Shown here one piece after another: positions 1 to 9,109 of a stretch of 64,000 bases of DNA; the stretch's first letter is position 1, and every line of letters starts with the position of its first letter. A program made the position numbers and the translations under genes. The notes beneath the pieces are model-generated. The model was given only the letters and a program-made list of their open reading frames with translations, was not told the origin of the DNA and ran no database searches. This DNA comes from Gaiellasilicea sp963791905 (GTDB lineage Bacteria > Actinomycetota > Thermoleophilia > Gaiellales > Gaiellaceae). The stretch covers positions 1 to 64,000 of the forward strand of contig CAWBTX010000006.1 of NCBI GenBank assembly GCA_963791905.1. The letters are read 5' to 3'.

Positions 1-289
1 CCGATTGGCGGACCGCTGAGCTACGACGAGTCACGTGGGCTCGTAGGTCGCACTATTACGCTCCTCGCGCTTGGCGCCACCGCGTTCGCGGTGGCGCCGA
101 CGTCGCCCGTGACGCCGCAGGCGGCTGGTTCCCTCTGGGTCCTCGCGTCGTTGGCGGCGCTGGTCGCGATCCAGGCGGCCGCGTCGCGCTCGGAGCAGTC
201 CCCGTCGGCTGCGCCCATCCTCGTGACGTCACCTATTTGCGGCCATCTGTCCTCCTTGTGTGGTGGACCCGTCGTGGGGCTTGCCGGCG
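1..289. other. Region with no firm gene; possible 3' end of a membrane-protein gene
   Basis: The + strand is open from base 1 with two hydrophobic stretches (around bases 49-90 and 130-175) rich in Ala, Val and Leu, as in the tail of a permease. No stop occurs until base 391, which lies inside the convergent esterase, so the natural end is missing or the frame is fortuitous. I do not recognise a family. The only clear structure is the hairpin at 73-98. Confidence 0.2.
73..98. terminator. Perfect 12-bp inverted repeat (hairpin)
   Basis: GGCGCCACCGCG (73-84) and its exact reverse complement (87-98) are separated by only TT. It lies about 190 bases downstream of the esterase stop at 290. There is no T tract, so if it stops transcription it is an atypical actinobacterial hairpin terminator. 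Confidence 0.35.
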
Positions 290-1913
290 TCAGCCAGCAG
301 CCCAGAACCCGCAGTGGTGCCTGGCGGCGAAGCCGGTGTCCAGTTGCGGCTGCGGTGAGGCGAACGACAGGACTGCCGAAGTCGTGTTGAACGAGGGCCA
401 TTGGACGGCCGACGACCCCGGGTGGCCCTTCGCGGCGAACTTCACCCACGCCGCGCGCATCTTCGTCGCCAGCGCCTCCTGGGTCGGGTCCAGCGGGGTG
501 GCGTAGGGCGCGTTGGGCTGCTCGAAGAGGTACTGGATCTCCGACGAGTGAGTCGCGATCGGCGGGAAGTCGGGACCCGCGAACAACGGCGGCGCCGTAC
601 CGTCGTCGAACTCATAGGCATACGTCGGCACCTTGCGCGAGGTCCACTGGTCGACCTGGAGGGCCGTGCAGGCGAAGTTCGCGTCCGAGACCACGGCGCT
701 CAGCGCGAACTGGGGAATCGGGTAGGCGGCGAGCGGGTACTCCGCAGCGACCTCTGAAGCGCGCGCGGCGGACACGCCGAGTACCGACGCGATGACGCTT
801 TCATAAGTCTCCGGGGTCGGCGTGGGCGCCGGGACGAAGCTCCCGTTGCTCACGGCGACGCCGAGACCAAGGACGAAGAGCAGCTCCTCGTCCTGGTTGA
901 TCCCGTTGATGACCGGCACGCGAGCGAACCGTCCGGCGGCCAGGGCCGACCCGACCGACTCCTGGAGGACCTTGCCGTCGACGACGCCCGGGATGGCCGC
1001 GTCGGGGAAGGCGTTCACGAGCGTCGCGGCGGGCTTGCTGCGCAGGCAGGACGCGGTCTGGCTCGGGCATCCGACCGCGGCACTGGCGGCGTAGCTCGTG
1101 CCGAAGGCCTTCGCGTCGGCGAGCGAGACCTGGTGCAGGGCGAAGGTGCCGCTCTGAACGATCGCGCGCTGGAACAGGCCGCGTGAGCTGCTGGAGATCA
1201 GGTGGGCGAGGACGGACAGGCCGCCCGCGGACTGGCCCGCGATCGTCACGTTGTCCGGGTCGCCGCCGAAGGCACCGATGTTGTGCCGGACCCACCGCAA
1301 CGCGGCCTGCTGGTCCATCAGGCCGTAGTTGCCCGCCGCTCCGCCGGGACGGTCGGCCAGCGCCGGGTGCGCCAGGAAGCCGAGAGCACCCAGCCGATAG
1401 TTGATCGTCACGACGACGGCTCCCTGCGCGGCAAGCTTGGTGCCGTCGTAGTTGAGCGCGCCGTCCTGGGTGAGCCCGCCCCCGTGGATCCAGACCAGGA
1501 CCGGCCGGTTCGCGTGCGAGTGCAACGTCGGCGTCGACACGTTCAGGTACAGGCAGTTCTCGGACAGGGGGCCGGGCGGCTGGAAGAGATTCGGCTTCTG
1601 CAGACAGCTGGGCGCGTACTGGGTGGCGTCCCGGACCCCATGCCACGACGTCGGCGGTTGCGGAGCCCGCCAGCGCAGCCGTCCCGTCGGAGGCGCGGCG
1701 TACGGAAGTCCTCGGAAGGCGAAGCCGCCGCCTAGCGCTACCCCGCGGACGGCGCCGTCGTCGGTCCTCACGACAGGGGCATCGTCGTGATGCGACCGGG
1801 GCACCCATCGGCGCGCCGTCGGCCGACGCGTCACCTCCGGCCGTCAGTGCCAGTGCGGCCGATGCGGCCACCAGTACTGCCAGGCGCGGTCGCCACTGTC
1901 GGGTGATGATCAT
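290..1913 (-). CDS. Secreted type-B carboxylesterase, one frameshift behind the signal peptide
   Basis: Serine carboxylesterase of the type-B (cholinesterase-like) family. The mature domain is one open frame of about 500 residues with oxyanion motif HGGG, nucleophile elbow GQSAGG, a conserved ENCLYLNV stretch early on, and His of the ARHH tail (known family triad Ser-Glu/Asp-His). The real start is ATG at 1913, behind AGAAGGAG, and encodes a Sec signal peptide (MIITRQWRPRL then a long Ala/Leu core). That frame must shift near base 1790 to enter the enzyme domain; removing one base there joins them cleanly. It is divergent from the GMC-oxidoreductase stump and shares its promoter module. A broken paralogue lies at 42.9-44.5 kb. 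Confidence 0.85.
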
Positions 1914-1983
1914 GGTCGGACTCCTTCTGCTCGGGTCCGACCACGGTCGTGCGCGGGCCTCGTCGGTCGCGCCCGCGCGGTCA

Positions 1984-2056
1984 CTGGTCCACACACGGGT
2001 GGACCGGCACGTGCCGGCACCGCCCGCGGACACACCAGTGTCCTCACTGGCGCCAC
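1984..2056. promoter_or_regulatory. Divergent promoter module P1 (CTGGTCC...CACTGGCGCCAC)
   Basis: CTGGTCCACACACGGGTGG (1984-2002) and CACTGGCGCCAC (2045-2056) start 61 bases apart, exactly the spacing seen in the 5479-5551 module. A perfect 14-bp palindrome, CCGGCACGTGCCGG (2004-2017), sits between them. The module lies between the divergent esterase (start 1913) and the GMC stump (start 2114). It is inferred to be an activator site, perhaps for the adjacent LAL regulator. Confidence 0.55.
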
Positions 2057-2113
2057 GTGGGCCGCTCGGAGCCGAGTGTGACAACAACGCATCGCCAAGG
2101 AGGGAGAGGATCG

Positions 2114-2263
2114 ATGGCTGGCTTCGACTACGACGTACTCATCGTCGGGTCTGGGTTCGGTGGCAGCGTGGCTGCGCTCAGGGCCGCGGAGAAGGGCTAT
2201 CGAGTCGGCGTCATGGAGTCCGGCAAGCGGTGGAACGACGAGGACATCCCCAACAGCCTGTGA
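2114..2263 (+). pseudogene. N-terminal stump of a GMC / cholesterol-oxidase-like flavoprotein
   Basis: ATG at 2114 follows a very strong ribosome site (AAGGAGGGAGAGG). The 49 residues match the start of actinobacterial GMC oxidoreductases: YDVLIVGSGFGGSVAALRAA is the ADP-binding GxGxxG fold, followed by VMESGKRW and DEDIP. A full enzyme has over 500 residues; here the frame stops at 2263, four bases before the LAL start. Everything after the first beta-alpha-beta unit is gone, so this cannot be an active oxidase. It may now act only as a translated leader for the LAL gene. Confidence 0.75.
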
Positions 2264-2267
2264 TGAG

Positions 2268-5036
2268 ATGGCCGCCATGGCGCCTGACCTGCGCGGACGC
2301 TCCCGAGAGCGGGAGGCGCTCGACGACGCCCTGGACCGGGTGCGCGGCGGTGGGAGCGACGCGGTTGTCCTTCGCGGCGAGGCGGGGATCGGCAAGACCT
2401 CCCTGCTCCAGTACGTCGCGCAGCGGGCCGCCGGTTGCCGTGGCATCCAGGTCGTCGGAGTCGAGACCGAGCTGGAGCTTCCGTTCGCCGCGCTGCACCT
2501 GCTCTGCGGGCCGCTCCTCGGGGAGGTGAGCACGGTTCCCGATCATCAGGTCGAGGCGCTCCGGGTGGCCCTCGGGCTCGCGGCCGGGCCGCCCCCGGAC
2601 CGGCTGGTCGTCGGCCTGGGGGTGCTGGGGGTCCTGGCTGACGTGGCCGCCCACCAGCCCCTGGTGGTGATGGTCGACGACGCGCAGTGGCTGGACGAGG
2701 CCACGTGTCAGGTGCTCGGTGTGGTGGTCCGGCGGCTCGGGGCCGAGTCGGTGCTGGTCGTCCTCGCGGTCCGCGAGACCGGCGCCGACCATCTCTTCCC
2801 CGGTGTTCCGGACCTGACCCTCGATGGCCTTGATGAAGACGACGCGCGAGCCGTGCTGACCGCGGCGACCCCCGGTCACCTGGACGAGCGCGTCCGTGAG
2901 CGGCTCGTCGCCGAGACGGGAGGAAATCCGCTGGCCCTTCTCGAGCTGGTCCGCGGGATGGCCGACGCCGAGCTGGCCGGGGGCTTCGGCATCCCCACGG
3001 GGGCGGTGACCACGGACCTCCTGGTGGAGCACTGCATCCAGAGAGTGCGGGCACTGCCCGAGCCGACGCAGCGGCTGCTCCTGATCGCGGCCGCCGACGC
3101 CACCGGCGACCCCACCCTGATGTGGAGGGCCGCTCACACCGTGGGGCTCGGCCACGACGACGCGGAGCCGGCGCGGTCCGCGCAACTGCTCGAGATCGGC
3201 TCCGGCGTGCGGTTCCTGCACCCGCTGGGCCGCTCCGCCGCGTACGCCGCTGCGTCGGTCGACGAGCGCAGGGCGGCGCACCGGGCGCTGGCAGCCGCGA
3301 CCGATGCCGAGGCCGACCCCGACCGCAGGGCCTGGCACCTCGCCGCATCCGCGTCCGGTCCGGACGAGGGCATCGCGGAAGAGCTCGAGCGGTCGGCGGA
3401 GCGCGCTCGGGCGCGTGCCGGGCTGGCGGGTGCGGCGGCGTTCCTGCAGCGCTCAGTGGCCCTCACCGCCGAACCCTCGCGTCGCGCGGAACGGGCCCTC
3501 GCCGCGGCGGAGGCGCACCTGTACGCGGGCGCCTTCGACGCCGGTCTCGGCGCTCTGGCGGAGGCCGAGGCCGACGCGGTCGACAACCTCCAGCAGGCGC
3601 GGGCCGAGACGCTGCGGGCCGCGATCACCCGCGCCGCGACCTGGGGGAGAGACGCCCCACTGCTGTTCCTGCGGGCCGCACAGCGGCTCGAGTCGCTCGA
3701 CCCACTGCTCTCCCGCCGGACCTTGCTCGACGCCTGGGGTGCCGCGTTGGTCGCCGGTTCACTCGCGGTGCCCGGCGGGGAACTGCCGGTCGTGTCGGCT
3801 GCGGCCCGTGCCGCGCAGTCGGTCGACCCCGGGACGGGGCCGTGCGCCCTTCTCCTCGATGGCCTGTCCACGCTGATCCTCGACTCCCCGACCGACGCGT
3901 GTCCTGCTCTTCGTAGGGCTCTGAGTGCGTTCCTCGACGACGACAATGCCACCGACGAGTGGCTGCACTACGGGGTCCTTGTCTCCAACACGGCTCTGTC
4001 GCTTTGGGACTTCGACGCCTGGGACTCTGCGAGCAGGCGACATCTCCAGCTGGCCCGGTCGGCGGGCGCGATGGGCCCGATGGTCGCGGCCCTGAACGTG
4101 CGCCGGGTCGTGGACATGTGGGCTGGAGACTTCGAGGCGGCCCGTACCCAGGCGGTCACGGAGGACGTGGTCAAGCAGGTGACCGGCACGCGCCGGGCGT
4201 CGTACGGCGATCTGTTCCTCGCCGCTTTCGAGGGCGAGCCAGAGCGTGCGCACCGGCTAATCAGGAGCGTCGCTGACGAAGCCCGCACCCGCGGTGAAGG
4301 GTTGGGCTGGAACATCAGCGACCGCGCGTCCGCGCTGCTGGAGCTCGGCCTCGGCCGGTATGCCGACGCCTCGGCCGCCGCGGCCCGCGCGGCCGAGGGG
4401 AACCTGGGCCCGTTCACGTCCCAAGCCCTGCCCGACCTGGTGGAAGCGGCATACCGCAGCGGTCAGCGGGAGCTGGCGGCGGACGCCCTGCGCCGGCTAC
4501 AGGCCGCGACAGCGGGCTGCGACTCCGACTGGGCGGCCGGCGTCGAAGCGCGCAGCCGAGCGCTGCTCAGCAAGGGTGCCGAGGCCGAGGCGGCGTACGA
4601 GGAAGGCGTGACACGGCTGGCCCGCAGCCGGCTCCGCGTCGAGCACGCACGTGCCCAGCTGCTGTATGGCGAATGGCTCCGCCGCGAAGGACGGCGCGGC
4701 GACGGGCGCGAGCTGCTCCGCGCCGCCCACGGCACCTTCGCCGACCTCGGCATCGAAGCGTTCGCCGAGCGCGCGCGCCGGGAGCTGCTCGCCACCGGTG
4801 AGAAGGTCCGCAAGCGCCAGGTGGACACGCTGAACCAGCTGACGCCGCAAGAGGAGCACATCGCCCGGCTGGCGCGGGAGGGGCGTTCCAACCCGGAGAT
4901 CGGCGCGGAGCTGTTCATCAGCGCCCGCACCGTAGAGTGGCACCTGCGCAAGGTCTTCGGGAAGTTGGGGATCAGCTCGCGCCGCGATCTGGGGGAGGCG
5001 CTGAGCAGCCGCGGTCGGTCGACTGCCGTCCGCTGA
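2268..5036 (+). CDS. LAL-family LuxR transcriptional regulator (large ATP-binding)
   Basis: 922 residues from ATG 2268 (ATG 2277 is an alternative). Order of parts: AAA/STAND ATPase with Walker A GEAGIGKT (residues 37-44) and Walker B VVMVDDAQ (133-140); a long helical TPR-like middle; C-terminal LuxR helix-turn-helix (about 858-907) with LTPQEEHIARL, SNPEIGAELFIS and TVEWHLRKVF. LAL proteins are MalT-like activators that bind an inducer in the helical part and multimerise with ATP. The frame is intact, unlike the relatives at 10.3, 31-33.8 and 40-42.8 kb. The start lies four bases after the GMC stump stop, so translation may be coupled. It probably controls the flanking catabolic genes through the shared promoter modules (inference). 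Confidence 0.92.
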   Translation: MAAMAPDLRGRSREREALDDALDRVRGGGSDAVVLRGEAGIGKTSLLQYVAQRAAGCRGIQVVGVETELELPFAALHLLCGPLLGEVSTVPDHQVEALRVALGLAAGPPPDRLVVGLGVLGVLADVAAHQPLVVMVDDAQWLDEATCQVLGVVVRRLGAESVLVVLAVRETGADHLFPGVPDLTLDGLDEDDARAVLTAATPGHLDERVRERLVAETGGNPLALLELVRGMADAELAGGFGIPTGAVTTDLLVEHCIQRVRALPEPTQRLLLIAAADATGDPTLMWRAAHTVGLGHDDAEPARSAQLLEIGSGVRFLHPLGRSAAYAAASVDERRAAHRALAAATDAEADPDRRAWHLAASASGPDEGIAEELERSAERARARAGLAGAAAFLQRSVALTAEPSRRAERALAAAEAHLYAGAFDAGLGALAEAEADAVDNLQQARAETLRAAITRAATWGRDAPLLFLRAAQRLESLDPLLSRRTLLDAWGAALVAGSLAVPGGELPVVSAAARAAQSVDPGTGPCALLLDGLSTLILDSPTDACPALRRALSAFLDDDNATDEWLHYGVLVSNTALSLWDFDAWDSASRRHLQLARSAGAMGPMVAALNVRRVVDMWAGDFEAARTQAVTEDVVKQVTGTRRASYGDLFLAAFEGEPERAHRLIRSVADEARTRGEGLGWNISDRASALLELGLGRYADASAAAARAAEGNLGPFTSQALPDLVEAAYRSGQRELAADALRRLQAATAGCDSDWAAGVEARSRALLSKGAEAEAAYEEGVTRLARSRLRVEHARAQLLYGEWLRREGRRGDGRELLRAAHGTFADLGIEAFAERARRELLATGEKVRKRQVDTLNQLTPQEEHIARLAREGRSNPEIGAELFISARTVEWHLRKVFGKLGISSRRDLGEALSSRGRSTAVR

Positions 5037-5084
5037 CAACCGAAAACCTCTGGGGACGCGGTGGCAAAGAGCCGCCGTGGAGGG

Positions 5085-5393
5085 TCAGGACTCTTCGACC
5101 TCTGCGAACACGGCGCGGGCGCCGCCGGTGGCCAGTTCGAACGCCCGCGGGAAGAACTCCCCGGCCTCGGCCGTGGTGACCGCCTGGCTGGCGGTGTCGT
5201 AGTCGGGGAGGTAGAGGTCGATGAGCCGGTACGCCGGGGTGGGTGTTCCGTCCTCCTTCGGCCAGACCTTGGCGGTCTCCATCCGGAGGACGTAGGGAAT
5301 CTTGCGTGCCTTGGCGATCAGGTTCTCGTAGCCGGCCTCGAAGTCATCGGGGCTTTCGGGGTTGTCGAAGATGATCGTGATCTTGGTGGTCAT
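5085..5393 (-). CDS. EthD-family small protein (102 aa)
   Basis: Start ATG 5393 follows AAGGAGAAACCAC. MTTKITIIFDNPESPDDFE and the ETAKVWPKEDG region are typical of the EthD ferredoxin-like fold (dimeric alpha-beta barrel), a family first met in ethyl tert-butyl ether degradation and often placed beside dehydrogenases and hydrolases. The catalytic role is unknown; such proteins often bind or rearrange small carbonyl compounds. A paralogue of the same length, with identical N- and C-terminal motifs including the VEES tail, is encoded at 9841-10149. It is divergent from the MFS pump across promoter module P2. Confidence 0.8.
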   Translation of the reverse strand: MTTKITIIFDNPESPDDFEAGYENLIAKARKIPYVLRMETAKVWPKEDGTPTPAYRLIDLYLPDYDTASQAVTTAEAGEFFPRAFELATGGARAVFAEVEES

Positions 5394-5478
5394 GTGGTTT
5401 CTCCTTGGAGGGTTGCCGCCGGTGTCCGGCTTCGCCGATGGTCGCGGGCACGGCGCCTCTGACGCGCCCGTGGAGACA

Positions 5479-5569
5479 CTGGTCCCTGCCCGGGTGTGCC
5501 AAACCGGTGAACGCCTGGGTCCGCTGCCTTCCGACTGACCAGTGGCGCCACCCGTGTCAGACACGGGTG
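5479..5569. promoter_or_regulatory. Divergent promoter module P2 with palindrome
   Basis: CTGGTCCCTGCCCGGGTGT (5479-5497) and CAGTGGCGCCAC (5540-5551) start 61 bases apart, as in module P1. They overlap a palindrome whose 9-bp arms CACCCGTGT (5549-5557) and ACACGGGTG (5561-5569) are separated by CAG. The module sits between the divergent EthD gene (start 5393) and MFS gene (start 5603). Confidence 0.6.
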
Positions 5570-5602
5570 TGACCGCGCACCGACGCGCCCAGCATCGAGG
5601 AC

Positions 5603-6925
5603 ATGACCAACCTGATGCTTCACGAACGCGTCGAAGCGACGCTCCTGACCAACGGCGTGCCCGTGTTCGACGAGAACACCCGGCTCAGCCGCCCGGTTGG
5701 GTTCTGGGTCGTGGCCGCGGCCGTCGCGACCATGACCGCGTTCTCGACCGCGCCCAGCGCCCTGTACGGGATCTACGCGCGGCAGGACCACCTGTCCTCG
5801 ATCACGATCACGCTCGTCTACTCCGTGTACGCAGCGGGGGTCCTGGCCAGCCTGCTGCTCGTGGGCCACGTCTCGGACTGGTACGGACGCCGTACCGTGC
5901 TCGTTCCCGCCATCGTCGTCGCGCTGCTCGCGAGCCTGGTCTTTGCCCTGTCGAGCTCGCTCCCGGCCCTGCTTCTCGGACGCGTGCTCAGCGGTGTCGC
6001 TCTCGGGGCCGCCGTCGCTGCCGCCACTGCGTACCTGACGGACCTGGACTCCGGCCCCGGTGCGGCCCCGACGCGGCGGTCGCAGATAGTGGCCACCGTC
6101 GCGAACGTGGGTGGGCTGGCGATTGGTCCGCTGCTGTCCGGACTGCTGGCGGTCTATGTCACGAGTGAGCCTCGGATGATCGCCCTTGTCTTCTCGGTCC
6201 TGCTGGCGCTCGCCCTGGTGGGCGCCGTGCTGTCGCCGGAGGGGCGGTCGGTCCCTGACCCTCGGCCCCGCTATCGCCCACAGCGACTAACTGTCCCGGC
6301 CGCGGCACGCGCCCAGTTCACGGCCGCGCTCACCGGCGACTTCCTGGTCTTCACCGTGTTCGGCGTCTTCGCCGGGCTCGCATCAGCCTTCCTCAGCGGC
6401 ACGCTGCACCGGTCGTCGCCGCTGCTCGCCGGGCTCGCGGTGTTCGTTTCGTTCGGCGTTGGAGCGCTGACCCAGGTCACCACCTTCACGTGGCCCCTGC
6501 GACGCCTGCTGGCCATGGGCATCCCCGTCCTCATCGTGGGACTTGCCGTGCTCGTGTCCGCGGCCTGGGTGCAGCCGCCCAGCCTGCTGCTGTTCTTCGT
6601 CGGGGCAGGCCTGGTCGGCGTCGGCAGCGGCGCGATCTACCGCAGCACGCTGACGGTGGTGATCACGACGGCGCCGGCCGACGAGCGTGCTGGTGCCCTG
6701 GCCCTCTTCTTCGTAGTGGGCTACGTCGGTCTTTCGCTGCCGGTCGTCGGCGCCGGGATCGCGCTGCTTTACGTGAGCTTCAAGGTCATCCTGCTGGCCT
6801 TCGCCGTCGCGGTCGCGACGGGAGTCCTGCTGGCCTCGCCGCTGCTGCTGCGCCTGTCGCCGGCCCAACAGATGTCCGGTGACGGAAGTACCGTTCCCAC
6901 GAAACCGATAGGAGTGTCCAGATGA
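5603..6925 (+). CDS. MFS transporter
   Basis: 440-residue integral membrane protein of the major facilitator superfamily with about 12 hydrophobic segments. The loop 2-3 signature GHVSDWYGRR is at residues 88-97, and an Ala-rich helix with a GRVLSGVALG-like motif follows. It has no N-terminal signal sequence. The substrate is unknown; its place beside catabolic flavoproteins suggests uptake or efflux of an organic compound. The stop overlaps the next start as ATGA (6922-6925), so it is translationally coupled to the flavin reductase and the two form an operon driven from module P2. Confidence 0.9.
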   Translation: MTNLMLHERVEATLLTNGVPVFDENTRLSRPVGFWVVAAAVATMTAFSTAPSALYGIYARQDHLSSITITLVYSVYAAGVLASLLLVGHVSDWYGRRTVLVPAIVVALLASLVFALSSSLPALLLGRVLSGVALGAAVAAATAYLTDLDSGPGAAPTRRSQIVATVANVGGLAIGPLLSGLLAVYVTSEPRMIALVFSVLLALALVGAVLSPEGRSVPDPRPRYRPQRLTVPAAARAQFTAALTGDFLVFTVFGVFAGLASAFLSGTLHRSSPLLAGLAVFVSFGVGALTQVTTFTWPLRRLLAMGIPVLIVGLAVLVSAAWVQPPSLLLFFVGAGLVGVGSGAIYRSTLTVVITTAPADERAGALALFFVVGYVGLSLPVVGAGIALLYVSFKVILLAFAVAVATGVLLASPLLLRLSPAQQMSGDGSTVPTKPIGVSR

Positions 6926-8187
6926 GCGACTTCGACGTGATCGTGATCGGCGGAGGCTCGCCCGGCGAGCATACTGCGGGGGCTCTCGCCGACGGTGGCC
7001 TGAAGGTCGCCGTGGTCGAGCGGGAACTGGTGGGTGGGGAGTGCTCGTACTACGCGTGCATCCCGTCCAAGACGCTGCTGCGTCCCGGCGAAGCCGTTGC
7101 GGCCGCACGTGACGCGCTGGCGACCGCGCACGTGGACGCCGAGGCTGCGTTCGCCTGGCGCGACTTCATGGTCTCCGACTACTCCGACGCGGGGCAGGAG
7201 AAGTGGCTCGCCGACAACGACATCACGCTGCTCCGGGGCACGGGCCGCCTGGCCGGCCTTGGCGTCGTCGAGGTCGACGGCACGCGCTACACCGCCGACC
7301 ATGTCGTCCTGGCCACTGGAGCGGCGGCCTTCGTGCCCCCGATTCCCGGGCTGCGCGAGCTGGATGGCGTATGGACCAGCCGCGAGGCCACCTCCATGAC
7401 GGAGGTGCCGCGCCGCTTGGTGATCCTCGGCGCGGGCCCGGTCGGCGTCGAGATGGCGCAGGTGGTGCAGAGGCTCGGCGGACAGGCGGTCGTCGTCGAC
7501 ACCGGCGAGCACGTCCTGCCCCGCGAGCCCGCGCCGCTGGGTAAGGCGCTGGGCGAATCACTGCGTCGGGACGGGGTCGAGCTCGTGCTGTCAGCGAGCG
7601 CCACGGCCGCGCGGCGCGATGGCGAGGAGTTCGTGCTCGAGTTCGAGGACGGCCGCGAGGTGCGCGGAGACCGGTTGCTCGTCGCCACAGGCCGAAGGCC
7701 GCGGGTTCACGACATCGGGCTGGAGACCATCGGCGTGGACGCAGACCCAGGCGGAGTACCCCTCGACGCAAACCTGCGCGTGACCGACGGGGTCTGGGCC
7801 GTCGGCGACGTCACCGGGATCTGGCCGCTGACCCACGTCGGCAAGTACCAAGGCCGGGTCGTGGCCGCCAACATCCTCGGGACACCCCGCGAGGCCAACT
7901 ACGAAGCCGTCCCGCGCGCGGTCTACACCGACCCCCAGGCCGCTTCGGTCGGAGCGAGCTCCGACACCTACAGCGCCACCGTCATGCTCCGCGACGTCGC
8001 CAAGACCGCCACCTACACGCGCGCCTACGCCGAGACCAACGGTTTCCTGACCCTGCTCAGCAACGGGGAACGGATCACGGGTGCCTACGCACTCGGTCCG
8101 GAGGCAGCAGAGTGGTTGCAGCAAGCGACGCTCGCTGTTCGTGCGCGCGTTCCGCTCGAGATTCTCATGGACACCATCCAGCCGTGA
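6922..8187 (+). CDS. FAD-dependent pyridine nucleotide-disulfide oxidoreductase, short C-terminus
   Basis: 421 residues. The FAD-binding site VIGGGSPGEH is at 8-17 and the redox-active pair is in CSYYACIPSK (Cys41, Cys46), as in dihydrolipoamide dehydrogenases and mercuric-reductase-like enzymes. The NAD(P) site GAGPVGVE is near 170 and the second FAD site AVGDVTGIWPLTH near 293. It lacks the His-Glu C-terminal dimer motif of true lipoamide dehydrogenase; the protein ends at DTIQP, where close relatives normally continue for about 20-25 residues, so the tail appears clipped. It is coupled to the MFS gene by an ATGA overlap. The substrate disulfide or quinone is unknown. Confidence 0.87.
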   Translation: MSDFDVIVIGGGSPGEHTAGALADGGLKVAVVERELVGGECSYYACIPSKTLLRPGEAVAAARDALATAHVDAEAAFAWRDFMVSDYSDAGQEKWLADNDITLLRGTGRLAGLGVVEVDGTRYTADHVVLATGAAAFVPPIPGLRELDGVWTSREATSMTEVPRRLVILGAGPVGVEMAQVVQRLGGQAVVVDTGEHVLPREPAPLGKALGESLRRDGVELVLSASATAARRDGEEFVLEFEDGREVRGDRLLVATGRRPRVHDIGLETIGVDADPGGVPLDANLRVTDGVWAVGDVTGIWPLTHVGKYQGRVVAANILGTPREANYEAVPRAVYTDPQAASVGASSDTYSATVMLRDVAKTATYTRAYAETNGFLTLLSNGERITGAYALGPEAAEWLQQATLAVRARVPLEILMDTIQP

Positions 8188-8329
8188 TCTCGGACACGGT
8201 TCTCGGCGGTCTGCTTGATACCAGGTGAAGCAGCCGTCGCCCAGGTTCGCCGATGCCATCCGTACCAGGACGGCGTGCTGGTTGGGCGACGCCGAGGTCG
8301 ACCCGGCTGGATAACGAAAGGACGCTCTA
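8188..8329. other. Intergenic region, nothing recognised
   Basis: 142 bases between the flavoprotein and the cupin gene. Only the cupin ribosome site (AAAGGA, near 8318) is visible. Confidence 0.5.
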
Positions 8330-8839
8330 ATGAGCTTCGAAGTGATCAATCCTCAGGCGACGGGGGTGTCCCCCACGCGCTCTGCCAAGGTCCTAGACGT
8401 GGCGTCGTCGCGGACCATCCACACCGGCATGACACAGGAAGCGCACCTCTTGGCGACCGGTTCGGACACTGATGATGTCTACGGCCTCTTCCACTACGAG
8501 GCTCGTCCTGCAGAGGCGACGAAGAACCTTCACCTGCACAAGGAGATGACGGAGGCGTTTTTCGTACTTGAGGGAAATCCGACCCTCTTCAATGGAACGA
8601 AGTGGGAGCGCGTCGGGCCAGGCAGGCTGCTACAGGTGCCGCCCCAGGCTGTGCACGGGTTCTACAACGACACCGACCACGTCGCGCGGATGCTCATGCT
8701 GTTCGTGCCGGGCGTCCCTCGAGAGAAGTTTTTCTCCGGTCTCAACGAGATCTTTACCTCTGGGCGGAAGCTGTCCCAACAGGAATGGGATGAGTTCTAC
8801 GCTGAACACGACCAGTTCATGGTTCGTGAGCAGCTCTAA
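8330..8839 (+). CDS. Cupin-domain protein (169 aa)
   Basis: Single cupin barrel. The metal-site pattern is visible as His68-x-His70 in NLHLHKEMTEAFFVLEG with a following acidic residue, and a second-motif histidine near 109 in PPQAVHGF. Such small cupins bind a divalent metal and act as isomerases, dioxygenases or sugar/polyketide-modifying proteins; the reaction cannot be told here. ATG 8330 follows AACGAAAGGACG. It lies in the same direction as the MFS-flavoprotein operon after a 142-base gap, so it may be co-transcribed. Confidence 0.8.
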   Translation: MSFEVINPQATGVSPTRSAKVLDVASSRTIHTGMTQEAHLLATGSDTDDVYGLFHYEARPAEATKNLHLHKEMTEAFFVLEGNPTLFNGTKWERVGPGRLLQVPPQAVHGFYNDTDHVARMLMLFVPGVPREKFFSGLNEIFTSGRKLSQQEWDEFYAEHDQFMVREQL

Positions 8840-8986
8840 CAAAGCGCCTGTTTGTCCTTGTCTGAGTCCACCTGGCTGGCCTTTGCTGCCGTGGCGCAAC
8901 GATGCGTCGCGTCTCCCGCGGCGGGCTCAGCGGACGCCGAAGGGGTTCGGGAGAGCTGGAGTTCGACGGCGCCGGGCTCGTTCGGG

Positions 8987-9046
8987 CTAAGGCAGGAGAG
9001 CAAGGTGAATGGTCCCGCCAGAAGTGCCGTCGCCGTACTCGGGCAT
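8987..9046 (-). other. Strong ribosome site followed by a 19-codon reading frame
   Basis: On the minus strand GGAAAGGAGCACGGTG leads directly into ATG 9046, and the frame stops at 8987 after 19 codons (MPEYGDGTSGGT...). It lies 63 bases downstream of the SDR stop, in the same direction. It is either a leader-size peptide or the 5' stump of a deleted third gene of the EthD-SDR operon. The rest of 8840-9109 holds nothing I recognise. Confidence 0.3.
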
Positions 9047-9109
9047 CACCGTGCTCCTTTCCGGCGCTCGTCCCCGGGCTGTGGTCGGGGACTGGTCGAG
9101 CACAGCACT

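Noticed and set aside
6150..6185. TGTCAC within the MFS gene
   Set aside because: It lies in coding sequence, with no CCGGTC at 15 bases.
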